From positions 1 to 19,909 of the forward strand of contig CAZSMU010000065.1 of NCBI GenBank assembly GCA_964607915.1: a DNA stretch of 19,909 nucleotides, in the 5' to 3' direction. The notes under the pieces are model-generated. The model was given only the letters and a program-made list of their open reading frames with translations. It was not told where the DNA came from and searched no databases. The stretch is from JADJPL01 sp964607915 (GTDB lineage: Bacteria > Bacteroidota > Bacteroidia > Chitinophagales > Saprospiraceae). The position numbers and the translations under genes are program-made. Position 1 is the first letter of the stretch. Each line of letters begins with the position of its first letter. Shown here piece by piece: positions 1 through 7,509 of the stretch.

Positions 1-941
1 CCAAAGAATTCGCCACGCTCCTGGAGTGGAACAATATCTACTACGTGGACAAGGAGCAGCTCATCAACGCCCCTAAAGGGGTTGTGCGCCTGGGCCTCGT
101 CCAGTGGCAGATGCGCCTCTTCGACAACTTCGACGCCCTGGCGGAACAGGTGGAGTATTTCGTGGACGCCATCAGCGACTACAAAGCGCATTTCATCCTG
201 TTCCCGGCTCTTTTTAACGCCCCGCTCATGGCCGAGTACAACCACCTGGGGGAAGCCAAAGCCATCCGTGAACTGGCCAAATTCACAGAACCGCTCCTGC
301 AGAAGTTCATCCAGTTGGCCATGGCGTACAACATCAACATCATCACCGGCAGTATGCCGATCGTGGAAGAGGGGCGGCTGCTCAACGTCACGTACCTCTG
401 CCGCCGCGACGGGACCTGGGAGAGCTGCTACAAAATCCATCCCACCCCTCCGGAAGTGGCAGCCTGGGGCATGGTGGGCGACTACCGCCTCAAAGTGTTC
501 GATACCGACTCCGGCAGGATCGGCATACTGATAGACTACGACGTCTGCTTCCCCGAACTGGGCAGGTGGTACGCAAAACAGGGCGCCCAACTGCTCTTCG
601 TGCCCTTCCTGACCGATACCCAGAACGGCTACAACCGAATCCGCCTCTGCGCGCAAGCCCGCGCCATTGAAAACGAATGCTACGTAGCCATCGCCGGCTG
701 CGTCGGCAACTTGCCCAAAGTGAACAATATGGACATCCAGTATGCCCAATCGGCCATCTTTACCCCTTCGGATTTCGCCTTCCCCAGCAATGGAATCCGC
801 GCCGAAGCAACCCCCAACACCGAAATGACCGTCATCGCCGATGCCGACCTCGAACTGCTCAAAGAACTGCACGAGTTTGGTAGCGTCCAGATGCTGAAAG
901 ACCGCCGTCGCGACTTATACGAAGTCCGATTCAAGCGATAG
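1..941 (+). CDS. Nitrilase-superfamily (carbon-nitrogen hydrolase) protein, 5'-partial, probably a GNAT-nitrilase fusion and probably catalytically dead
   Basis: The reading frame is open from the first complete codon at 3 to the TAA at 939-941, with no stop back to the window edge, so the GTG at 45 is probably internal. What is seen is a nearly complete nitrilase fold: VVRLGLVQWQMR at the start, FVPFLTDTQNGYNRIR and QARAIENECYVAIAG in the second half. Bacteroidota commonly carry this domain behind an N-terminal GNAT acetyltransferase domain, which would lie upstream; that is inference. Family members use a Glu-Lys-Cys triad to cleave amide or nitrile C-N bonds. Numbered from the GTG at 45, the Lys is present (K130, YKIHPTP). 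The Glu position reads FPALF (Ala55, codon 207-209) and the Cys position reads LIDYD (Asp164, codon 534-536). A Cys occurs four residues later (C168). The rest of the domain is well conserved, so this looks like a pseudoenzyme or an altered-chemistry member rather than a decayed gene. Family call confident; loss of activity inferred. Confidence 0.88.
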   Translation, partial: KEFATLLEWNNIYYVDKEQLINAPKGVVRLGLVQWQMRLFDNFDALAEQVEYFVDAISDYKAHFILFPALFNAPLMAEYNHLGEAKAIRELAKFTEPLLQKFIQLAMAYNINIITGSMPIVEEGRLLNVTYLCRRDGTWESCYKIHPTPPEVAAWGMVGDYRLKVFDTDSGRIGILIDYDVCFPELGRWYAKQGAQLLFVPFLTDTQNGYNRIRLCAQARAIENECYVAIAGCVGNLPKVNNMDIQYAQSAIFTPSDFAFPSNGIRAEATPNTEMTVIADADLELLKELHEFGSVQMLKDRRRDLYEVRFKR

Positions 942-1010
942 CTATATAATGCATGCCGGATTTTAATTTTTTTTCACAAAATTTTTCCGGTTTCTTATTT
1001 TTCAAGTGGT

Positions 1011-1018
1011 TATCTTTG
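1011..1018 (+). promoter_or_regulatory. Bacteroidota-type -7 promoter element (TATCTTTG)
   Basis: TATCTTTG matches the Bacteroidota sigma-70-type -7 consensus TAnnTTTG exactly. It lies in an AT-rich stretch, 27 bp before the chosen ATG at 1046. A TTTC at 991-994 could serve as a weak -33 element. The position supports an independent promoter for the DksA/TraR-like gene. It also argues against the longer in-frame start at 953, which would lie upstream of the promoter. Confidence 0.6.
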
Positions 1019-1045
1019 CGCTTCATTTTTAACCAACATGGACGT

Positions 1046-1741
1046 ATGGAGCACAACGAAGTCATTCGATACTCTGATGCAGAACTGGAAGAATTCCGGG
1101 TACTGATCGAGTCCAAGCTCGAAAAAGCTGAAAAACACCTGGCGGAACTCCAGGAGCAAATCCTGGAAATCACAGAAAATACCAGCGACGAACACGGCGG
1201 CGATTGGGTGGACGACAGCAGCATCAACAACGATGTCGAGATGCTGAACAACATGGCCATCCGGCAGCGCATGCATATCCAGGACCTGGACAACGCCCTC
1301 GTGCGCATCAAAAATAAAACCTATGGGATATGCAGTGTCTCCGGCCAGCTCATTGATAAGCGCCGACTGCTCGCCGTGCCCACCACCACCAAAAGCCTCG
1401 CCGCCAAAGTGGCCGAACAGGCCGCACCGCCCGTCGAGAAAAAAGAAAGACCCGAACTGCCCGTCGTAGAGGAGCGCAAGCCCACCCCACAGGAAAAACC
1501 CACCCCCCAAAAGCGCATCATCACCACCGTCATCCGCAAATCCGGCGCCAAGAAAAAACCACAGGTAGAACTCGAAGACTTCGAAGAAGTGGACGACGAC
1601 CTCAACGTAGGCCAGGATATGTTCTACGAAGAAGAACAGGAACTCCTCTATGGCTCCGCCTCCGATATTGACGACCTCATGGAAGACCAGGGCAGCAACA
1701 GCTCCCGAATGGATGAGGACGAAATAGAAGAAGATTATTAG
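1046..1741 (+). CDS. DksA/TraR-like zinc-finger-family protein with a long charged C-terminal tail
   Basis: This 231-residue protein has an N-terminal alpha-helical coiled-coil-like region (about 10-90). A family signature follows at about 93-113 (YGICSVSGQLIDKRRLLAVP), the Bacteroidota version of the DksA/TraR C4 zinc finger. Only one of the usual four cysteines (C96) remains, so it probably does not bind zinc in the standard way. Classical DksA binds the RNA polymerase secondary channel and modulates transcription with ppGpp; a comparable role here is inferred from family only. The core ends near residue 125. A roughly 105-residue tail follows: Pro/Lys/Glu-rich to about 172, then strongly acidic to the end (for example EDFEEVDDD and MDEDEIEEDY). 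Start chosen at ATG 1046 because the -7 element at 1011 lies between it and the upstream in-frame ATG at 953. It is a single-gene unit with its own promoter, just before rpsU. Confidence 0.85.
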   Translation: MEHNEVIRYSDAELEEFRVLIESKLEKAEKHLAELQEQILEITENTSDEHGGDWVDDSSINNDVEMLNNMAIRQRMHIQDLDNALVRIKNKTYGICSVSGQLIDKRRLLAVPTTTKSLAAKVAEQAAPPVEKKERPELPVVEERKPTPQEKPTPQKRIITTVIRKSGAKKKPQVELEDFEEVDDDLNVGQDMFYEEEQELLYGSASDIDDLMEDQGSNSSRMDEDEIEEDY

Positions 1742-1771
1742 AAAAAATTATTTTTCCTGCAAAAATTCCCC

Positions 1772-1779
1772 TATTTTTG
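1772..1779 (+). promoter_or_regulatory. Bacteroidota-type -7 promoter element (TATTTTTG) for rpsU
   Basis: TATTTTTG matches TAnnTTTG, 31 bp after the stop of the preceding gene and 51 bp before the rpsU ATG. Transcription would start near 1787, giving a leader of about 45 nt that is AT-rich and has only a weak AAGG (1818-1821) as a possible ribosome-binding site. Confidence 0.6.
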
Positions 1780-1830
1780 CAGCCTCATAAAAATAGTAAC
1801 AGTTCACTAAATCAATCAAGGCAAAAGAAC

Positions 1831-2034
1831 ATGTTGATTATTGACATCAAGGACGGCGAAAGCATCGACAAAGCACTGAAGCGCTACAAGCGCAAATTCC
1901 AAAATGCCGGAGTCATCAAGGAACTGCGCAAGCGCAAGGAATTCGTGAAGCCCTCTGTACAGCGCAGAAGCCAAATCCTCAAAGCCGTCTATCGCGAAAA
2001 AATCCGCAGCGATCAGGAGATGCCCACGATGTAA
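1831..2034 (+). CDS. rpsU: 30S ribosomal protein bS21
   Basis: The 67-residue product is typical of bS21 in length and composition: short, very basic and helical. It begins MLIIDIKDGESIDKALKRYK and continues with a KRKFQNAGVIKELRKRKEF core, the hallmark of the family. bS21 sits on the 30S platform near the 3' end of 16S rRNA and influences initiation; in Bacteroidota it is implicated in hiding the anti-Shine-Dalgarno sequence, which fits the rarity of Shine-Dalgarno sites in this window. The start is ATG 1831; an upstream in-frame start at 1777 falls inside the promoter and would add a non-homologous extension. The gene has its own promoter (1772-1779) and is followed by an inverted repeat at 2098-2148. 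Confidence 0.96.
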   Translation: MLIIDIKDGESIDKALKRYKRKFQNAGVIKELRKRKEFVKPSVQRRSQILKAVYREKIRSDQEMPTM

Positions 2035-2097
2035 GCTCCTTTCGAACCGTTCATTCATAGCATTGCACCCGGTATTCTCGCCGTGTGTGCTCACTCA

Positions 2098-2148
2098 AAA
2101 GGCTATAGCCCGAAAGTCCCAAAAAGGATCCATCGGACTATAGCCTTT
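2098..2148 (+). terminator. Inverted repeat downstream of rpsU, probable terminator
   Basis: AAAGGCTATAG at 2098-2108 is perfectly complementary to CTATAGCCTTT at 2138-2148: 11-bp arms with a 29-nt loop. A-rich sequence lies before and a short T run sits at the 3' edge, so it could stop transcripts in either direction. The left arm also contains a 10-bp self-palindrome, GGCTATAGCC (2101-2110). The long loop and short T run make efficient termination uncertain. The next start codon is only 17 bp beyond. Confidence 0.45.
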
Positions 2149-2164
2149 GTCATATCGTGAACTC

Positions 2165-3745
2165 ATGAAACAAACTGCTCTGCTGGTCGCCTTTTTCGGG
2201 GTCGTTGCCTTGCAACCGTCCCTCCTTTCCGCCCAGCCCTACGACCTGATCATTCGCAACGGGCTCGTCTATACCGGTGAAACGGCCGGCCTGCAACCGC
2301 TGGAAATCGGAATCCGCGGAGAAAAAATCGCCCGCATCGCACCGAAAGTCAAAGGAAGTGCCCCCAGGGTCATAGACGCACAAGGCCTGGTCGTCAGCCC
2401 GGGCTTCATTGACCTACATGCCCACCTGGAGCCATTGACGTTGGACCCACAGGCCCAAAGCCATGTCCGCCAGGGGGTGACCACAGCCCTGGGCGGCCCC
2501 GACGGCGGCGGCCCCCTGCGCATCGGGTCGTACCTGGATACCCTGCAGGCGATGGGCATAGGGATGAATGTAGGCTATCTCATCGGACACAATACGGTGC
2601 GCAACCACGTCATGGGCCTCGTCAATAAAGCCCCCGACGGAAAAGAACTGCTCGAGATGCAGCAGTGGATCGAAAAAGGGATGCTGGACGGCGCTTTCGG
2701 CATTTCTACCGGATTGAAATACCTCCCGGGCACCTACGCCAAATTAGATGAAATCGTCGCCCTGTCCAAAGTGGCTGCCCGTTACAAGGGAATATATACC
2801 TCCCACCTGCGGGAAGAAGGCCTCGGCCTCCTGGAAGGGGTCGGCGAAGCGATTCAAATCGCCCAACTGGCCAATATCCCCGTGGTACTGACCCACCACA
2901 AAGCCATCGGAATCAAGATGTGGGGATCCAGCAAAAAAACCCTGGCCATGGTGGACTCTGCCCGCGCCCGCGGCCTCGACGTGGCCATAGACCAATACCC
3001 TTATACGGCGAGTTTTACCGGTATCAGCGTACTCATCCCCTCCTGGGCGCTCGAAGGCAATCCGGTTAGGGAGTTTACCCGCCGCTGCGAAGATCCCCTC
3101 CTGCGCGACAGCATCAAACAGGGCATTATTTTTAACCTGCTCAACGACAGAGGCGGCGGAGACCTGCGCCGTATCCAGTTCGGCAGCTTCGACTGGAAAC
3201 CGGAACTCAACGGAAAAACACTGCACGACTGGGCCCTGCAGGAGGGCCTGGAACCCAACGTGGAAAATGGAGCGGAACTGGTCATTCAGGCGCAAATGCA
3301 CCGCGGGGCCGGATGTATCTTCCACGCTATCAGCGAGGAAGACGTCCGGCGTATCATGCAACACCCCCAAACGATGATCGCCTCCGACGGCCGGCTGAGC
3401 CAGCCGGGAAAAGATCACCCCCATCCCCGCGCCTACGGTACTTTCCCCCGTGTGCTCGGACAGTATGTGCGCGAGGAAAAGGTCCTCTCCTTAGAGCAGG
3501 CTCTTTTCAAAATGACCGCCCAGCCGGCCCTCAAAATGGGCCTCTACGACCGCGGCTTCCTCCGAAAAGGCTATTACGCCGACCTCACCCTGTTCGACCC
3601 GGCCACCGTGCGCGACCAGAGCACCTTCGAAGCGCCACACCAGTATGCCACGGGCATCCCGTATGTGATCCTCAATGGCAAAGTGGTAGTGGACAACGGA
3701 GAATACCGCGATCTGCGGGCGGGGAAGGCGCTGCGCAGGCAATAG
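2165..3745 (+). CDS. Exported N-acyl-D-amino-acid deacylase-like amidohydrolase
   Basis: The 526-residue protein starts with a signal peptide (MKQTALLVAFFGVVALQPSL, likely cleaved after LLSA, residue 23), so it probably acts in the periplasm. It belongs to the metal-dependent amidohydrolase superfamily, D-aminoacylase branch, which releases D-amino acids from N-acyl forms. Visible motifs are GFIDLHAH (metal ligands H85 and H87), STGLKYLPG, YTSHLREE (H214), VLTHHKAIG (H244/H245), a SDG motif with D408 near the C-terminus, and a final ADLTLFDPATV beta-sandwich segment. The family's usual GNCG cysteine ligand is replaced: the matching stretch reads GGPDGGGP (about 110-117), with D113 where Cys is expected. 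The true substrate is therefore less certain than the fold. ATG 2165 was chosen over an in-frame TTG at 2147 because it starts directly at the signal peptide and the TTG lies within the hairpin. Confidence 0.86.
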   Translation: MKQTALLVAFFGVVALQPSLLSAQPYDLIIRNGLVYTGETAGLQPLEIGIRGEKIARIAPKVKGSAPRVIDAQGLVVSPGFIDLHAHLEPLTLDPQAQSHVRQGVTTALGGPDGGGPLRIGSYLDTLQAMGIGMNVGYLIGHNTVRNHVMGLVNKAPDGKELLEMQQWIEKGMLDGAFGISTGLKYLPGTYAKLDEIVALSKVAARYKGIYTSHLREEGLGLLEGVGEAIQIAQLANIPVVLTHHKAIGIKMWGSSKKTLAMVDSARARGLDVAIDQYPYTASFTGISVLIPSWALEGNPVREFTRRCEDPLLRDSIKQGIIFNLLNDRGGGDLRRIQFGSFDWKPELNGKTLHDWALQEGLEPNVENGAELVIQAQMHRGAGCIFHAISEEDVRRIMQHPQTMIASDGRLSQPGKDHPHPRAYGTFPRVLGQYVREEKVLSLEQALFKMTAQPALKMGLYDRGFLRKGYYADLTLFDPATVRDQSTFEAPHQYATGIPYVILNGKVVVDNGEYRDLRAGKALRRQ

Positions 3746-3804
3746 AATGGTTGGGGGTACGTACAATCTCCCTTAGAAAAAGCACTACAAACCACGGGAA
3801 TGAT

Positions 3805-3812
3805 TACCTTTC
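3805..3812 (+). promoter_or_regulatory. Possible weak -7 element (TACCTTTC)
   Basis: TACCTTTC differs by one base from the Bacteroidota TAnnTTTG consensus and lies 12 bp before the GH92 ATG, which would leave a very short leader. No convincing -33 element is seen. An A-rich run (3816-3823) immediately before the ATG may aid ribosome binding, as is usual in this phylum. Confidence 0.25.
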
Positions 3813-3824
3813 CTTAAAAAAAAG

Positions 3825-6269
3825 ATGACAGACCAACCGATACTGCATAAGCCGGCCGATTGCAGCGGAGGCAAGGGAAGCCGCCTGTTGCGCGCTGTGT
3901 TCCCCACCGTTTTGCTGCCCTTGTGTTTTCTTTTTGCCTGCAAAGGCCCTGCGGAGGCACCTTTCGATGCAGCTGCCTACGTGGACCCGCAAATTGGCTC
4001 CGTACACGGACGCTGGTTCTTCTATACGCCTGCGGCGCTCCCTTTTGGGATGGCTAAGCTGGCCCCGCACACCAACGCGTATGGGAATTTCGGGAGCTGG
4101 GGTCCGGCGGGGTACGACGACCGCCATACTTCGATTGAGGGGTTTGGCCATTTCCATGAGTTTCAGGTCGGCGGGCTGGTGTTCATGCCTACGACCGGTC
4201 CCCTGCAAACGATACCGGGGCCTCTGGACAACCCCGACGGGGGCTATCGCTCCCGCTTCGATAAAGCGGATGAGCAGGCAGAAGCGGGCTATTACTCCGT
4301 CTTCCTTAAAGACTATGGCATTAAAGCGGAGCTGACCGCTACCGAACGGGTGGGTTTTCATCGCTACACATTCCCGGAGAGCCGGGATGCACACCTGATC
4401 ATAGACATCGGCCACAAACAAGGGGAGAGTGGTACGGTTACCGATGCCTCCGCCCGCCTCGTGAACGGCAACGAAGTAGAGGGCTATATCGAGACCTATC
4501 CGGAATACCTCAAGTTCTGCGACCCCGGCAAGCGAGTGCCGATGTATTTTGTCGCCCGCCTCAGCAAAGCGCCCCGGAAAGCGGGGTCCTTCATAGACTC
4601 TCTCCAGTACGACAGCAGCTCTACGAAAGGAATCCTCAACGGTCTGTACCTCAACTTCGACATGAAGGAAAACGAAACGCTGGAAATCCAGACGGGCTTG
4701 AGCTATACCTCTATCGAAAATGCGCGCTTGAACCTGGAAACAGAAACCAAAGACCGGGATTTTGACAAGGTGCGCCGCGAAGCGCGGGAGGCCTGGAACG
4801 GGATGCTGGGCCGCATCCGCGTGGAAGGAGGCGATAGCCTCGACCGGGTGAAATTCTACACGGGCCTATACCACGCCCTGCTCGGGCGAGGCCTTTCCAG
4901 TGATGTCAATGGCCACTATCCGCTGGTAGATGGGAAAATAGGGCAAAAACCCCTCGGCAAAGACGGCAAACCGCTGTACCGGCATTTCAATACCGACGGC
5001 TTCTGGGGCGGCTTCTGGAACCTGAGCCAGTTGTGGGCACTGGCCTATCCGGAAATTCTAAAAGAGTACATACAGGCGAATATTGATTACTACAAAGACC
5101 GCGGCTGGCTACACGACGGCGTGGCCGCCGGGGCTTATACCAACGGCGTGCAGACTAACTTCCAGGGCCTGCTCATCGCGTCGGCCTACCATGCGGGCAT
5201 CCGCGATTTCGACGTGCAGACCGGCTACGAAGCAGCCCTTAAAAATGAACTGGACTACCACGACCGGAACCTGGGCAACGGCAAATACGACCTGCACTAC
5301 TTCGTGCAGAACGGCTATGTGCCGTACAAGGATACCCTCCTGCCCAATGGCTGGATTTTCAACTTCGGCGCTTCCCATACGCTGGAGTACAGCTTCAGCT
5401 CCTACGCGGTCGGCCAATTTGCCAAGGCGTTGGGCAAAACGAAGGACTATGAGGCGCTGATGCGCCAGGGTACTTACTACCGCAACCTGTACGACCCTGA
5501 AACGGGCTTTATCCGCCCCAAAAAAGAGGACGGTACGCTTCCGGAACCCTTCGACCCGATGAAAGCCTGGGATGGTTTTCAGGAGGGTAACGCATATCAG
5601 TACACTTGGTATGCGCCCCACGATGTCGCCGGCTTGATGTCGCTTCTGGGCAAGGAAGAGTTCAACCGCCGTCTGAACGAGATGTTTGAAAATGCCAGTA
5701 AGAGCCAGTTCAGCGGGGGCTCGGAGGAGATACACAGCTTTTCCGGCATCGAAAAGCTCTATAACCATGGCAACCAGCCTTGTCTGCACCAGCCCTGGCT
5801 ATTCAACTACTCCGGGCAGCCCTGGTTGACGCAAAAGTGGGTGCGTGCCATTTGCGACGATTTTTATGGCCTGGAGCCTCTGCGCGGCTACGGTGTCGGA
5901 CAGGACGAAGACCAGGGCCAGCTCGGCGCCTGGTACGTACTGGCCGCCCTGGGCTTGTTTGACGTGCAGGGCCATGCGGCTATGAACCCCACGTTTCAAC
6001 TGGGCAGTCCCTTGTTCGACCGGGCCCGCATACTGCTCGACCCTGCGTATTACGAAGGCAGCGAGTTGATTGTCGAGACGAAAAACAACGGAAAACAGAA
6101 GCGCTACATACAGTCCGTGCAATTCAACGGACAGCCCGTAGCGGATACCTGGATACTCCGAAGCGCCCTGATGAAGGGAGGGACCTTGCAGGTCGAACTG
6201 GGGGAAACCCCCAATACCGCCTGGGGGGTAGGAACGCCACCGCCTTCCATGAGTACCGAAAAGCAATAG
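3825..6269 (+). CDS. GH92 family alpha-mannosidase, predicted lipoprotein
   Basis: The 814-residue product has a long n-region, a hydrophobic stretch (about 24-38) and a lipobox LFAC with the lipidated Cys at residue 39, so it is probably anchored in an outer or inner membrane. The mature part opens YVDPQIGS and follows the GH92 pattern: an N-terminal beta-sandwich domain with FGMAKLAPHT and a GFGHFHE-type motif, then an (alpha/alpha)6 catalytic domain with DGFWGGFWNLSQLW (near 388-401). EGNAYQYTWYAPHD holds the likely catalytic acid E587, and GQDEDQGQLGAWYVL (near 692-706) holds the acidic pair expected to activate water. Known GH92 enzymes are calcium-dependent inverting exo-alpha-mannosidases acting on N-glycans and yeast mannan; the exact linkage cannot be read from sequence. 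Length is typical. A 78-bp gap separates it from the upstream amidohydrolase and 32 bp from hemW. Confidence 0.93.
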   Translation: MTDQPILHKPADCSGGKGSRLLRAVFPTVLLPLCFLFACKGPAEAPFDAAAYVDPQIGSVHGRWFFYTPAALPFGMAKLAPHTNAYGNFGSWGPAGYDDRHTSIEGFGHFHEFQVGGLVFMPTTGPLQTIPGPLDNPDGGYRSRFDKADEQAEAGYYSVFLKDYGIKAELTATERVGFHRYTFPESRDAHLIIDIGHKQGESGTVTDASARLVNGNEVEGYIETYPEYLKFCDPGKRVPMYFVARLSKAPRKAGSFIDSLQYDSSSTKGILNGLYLNFDMKENETLEIQTGLSYTSIENARLNLETETKDRDFDKVRREAREAWNGMLGRIRVEGGDSLDRVKFYTGLYHALLGRGLSSDVNGHYPLVDGKIGQKPLGKDGKPLYRHFNTDGFWGGFWNLSQLWALAYPEILKEYIQANIDYYKDRGWLHDGVAAGAYTNGVQTNFQGLLIASAYHAGIRDFDVQTGYEAALKNELDYHDRNLGNGKYDLHYFVQNGYVPYKDTLLPNGWIFNFGASHTLEYSFSSYAVGQFAKALGKTKDYEALMRQGTYYRNLYDPETGFIRPKKEDGTLPEPFDPMKAWDGFQEGNAYQYTWYAPHDVAGLMSLLGKEEFNRRLNEMFENASKSQFSGGSEEIHSFSGIEKLYNHGNQPCLHQPWLFNYSGQPWLTQKWVRAICDDFYGLEPLRGYGVGQDEDQGQLGAWYVLAALGLFDVQGHAAMNPTFQLGSPLFDRARILLDPAYYEGSELIVETKNNGKQKRYIQSVQFNGQPVADTWILRSALMKGGTLQVELGETPNTAWGVGTPPPSMSTEKQ

Positions 6270-6301
6270 GGGTTATAGACCCAATCACGCCCAATCTCTC
6301 T

Positions 6302-7417
6302 ATGGCCGGAATATATCTGCACATCCCGTTTTGTAAAAAAGCCTGTCACTACTGCAATTTCCACTTTTCGACCAGCCTGGGGCGAAAGGACGAAATGTGG
6401 AACGCCATCCTCTACGAGTTGGAAATCCGGCAAGACTACCTGCAAGGGGCCGAGCTGGAAAGCATTTATTTCGGGGGGGGCACGCCTTCGCTGCTTTCGG
6501 TAGCCGAGTTAGAGCGCTTTTTCGAGCTCATCTACCGTCAGTACCGCGTGCTCCCCACCGCAGAAATCACTCTCGAGGCCAATCCCGACGACCTGGACAA
6601 AGGCACCCTCCAGGCTCTGCGCCAAACCCCGGTCAACCGCTTGAGCATCGGGGTACAGTCGTTCTTCGATGCCGACCTGTCGTTTATGAACCGCGCCCAT
6701 GGGGCGGCACAGGCCATGCACTGCATCGAGGACGCACTCGCCGTTGGGTTCCAGGACCTCAGCGTGGACCTGATCTATGGGGCGCCCACGACCACAGACG
6801 CCAACTGGGCATTCAACGTACAAACCCTGCTCGATTTTGGCATCCCCCATATTTCCGCTTACTGCCTCACCGTCGAAGAACGCACGGCACTGTGGCACTT
6901 TGTACAAAAGGGAAAAGCCCCTGCCGTAGACGAAGAACAGGCTGCCCGCCAATTCGAATACCTCAGCAACACCCTCGCGGCTGCCGGCTATGAGCACTAC
7001 GAAATTTCCAATTTCGCCAGGCCCGGCCGCTATGCGCGGCACAATACGTCGTACTGGCGTGGAAAGCCCTACCTCGGGGTAGGTCCCTCCGCACATTCTT
7101 TCAACGGAAACTCCCGGCAGTGGAATGTAGCCAACAACGCCGCCTACATACGCCTGTTGGCACAGGAGGGCGAGCCCTGGTACGAATGCGAAACCCTCAG
7201 CCCCGAACAGCGCTACCGCGAACTCGTCATGACCGGACTGCGCACCATCTGGGGCTTTGACCCTGAAACCGTAGAACCGCTTTACCGGGAGCGCTTTCTA
7301 AAACTCGCCCAACCTCTGCTCGAAAAAGGTCTGCTCCTACATGCCGAAAACGGACACTACACCATTAGCGCCTCCGGCAAACTCCTTGCAGACTGGATTA
7401 CCGTCGAACTGCTTTAA
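6302..7417 (+). CDS. hemW: Radical SAM haem chaperone HemW (coproporphyrinogen III oxidase-like)
   Basis: The 371-residue protein begins MAGIYLHIPFC and carries the radical-SAM cluster motif C11-K-K-A-C15-H-Y-C18. Next come the glycine-rich FGGGTPS, the VNRLSIGVQSF and DLIYGAP segments, and the HemW-type RHNTSYWRGKPYLGVGPSAHSF near 248-270. HemW proteins bind haem and deliver it to acceptor proteins; they were long annotated as oxygen-independent coproporphyrinogen III oxidases. The CxxxCxxC pattern at the extreme N-terminus and the length near 375 favour HemW over HemN, which is longer. The ATG at 6302 places the conserved YLHIPFC at the expected position. A run of eight G residues (6473-6480) encodes the GGG motif. 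A short hairpin follows immediately after the stop. Confidence 0.94.
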   Translation: MAGIYLHIPFCKKACHYCNFHFSTSLGRKDEMWNAILYELEIRQDYLQGAELESIYFGGGTPSLLSVAELERFFELIYRQYRVLPTAEITLEANPDDLDKGTLQALRQTPVNRLSIGVQSFFDADLSFMNRAHGAAQAMHCIEDALAVGFQDLSVDLIYGAPTTTDANWAFNVQTLLDFGIPHISAYCLTVEERTALWHFVQKGKAPAVDEEQAARQFEYLSNTLAAAGYEHYEISNFARPGRYARHNTSYWRGKPYLGVGPSAHSFNGNSRQWNVANNAAYIRLLAQEGEPWYECETLSPEQRYRELVMTGLRTIWGFDPETVEPLYRERFLKLAQPLLEKGLLLHAENGHYTISASGKLLADWITVELL

Positions 7418-7457
7418 ACTTGTGGCAAGGCACTCGCCCTGCCCCCCTGCAACAAGT
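7418..7457 (+). terminator. Short inverted repeat after hemW, candidate terminator
   Basis: ACTTGTGGC (7418-7426) pairs with GCAACAAGT (7449-7457) with one mismatch, and the loop is GC-rich. A TT-rich stretch (CTTTTG) follows. The right arm with its preceding C run closely matches one in the hairpin at the end of the window (CCCCCC then GCAACAAGT near 19813-19827), suggesting a dispersed element rather than chance. Terminator function is inferred from position only. Confidence 0.4.
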
Positions 7458-7459
7458 CT

Positions 7460-7488
7460 TTTGAATACGGCATTTTTCCATACCTTTA
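7460..7488 (+). promoter_or_regulatory. Candidate promoter (TTTG, 17 bp, TACCTTTA) for the FAA hydrolase-GH16 pair
   Basis: TTTG at 7460-7463 and TACCTTTA at 7481-7488 resemble the Bacteroidota -33 and -7 elements (consensus TTTG and TAnnTTTG) with plausible spacing; the last base of the -7 element deviates. The predicted start of transcription is about 15 bp before the ATG at 7510. Confidence 0.4.
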
Positions 7489-7509
7489 GGGTTCATTAGC
7501 ACTGCCATC

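Noticed and set aside
953..1045. Longer N-terminus for the DksA/TraR-like protein starting at ATG 953
   Set aside because: It would be Phe-rich, unlike the family, and lies upstream of and through the -7 promoter element at 1011-1018.
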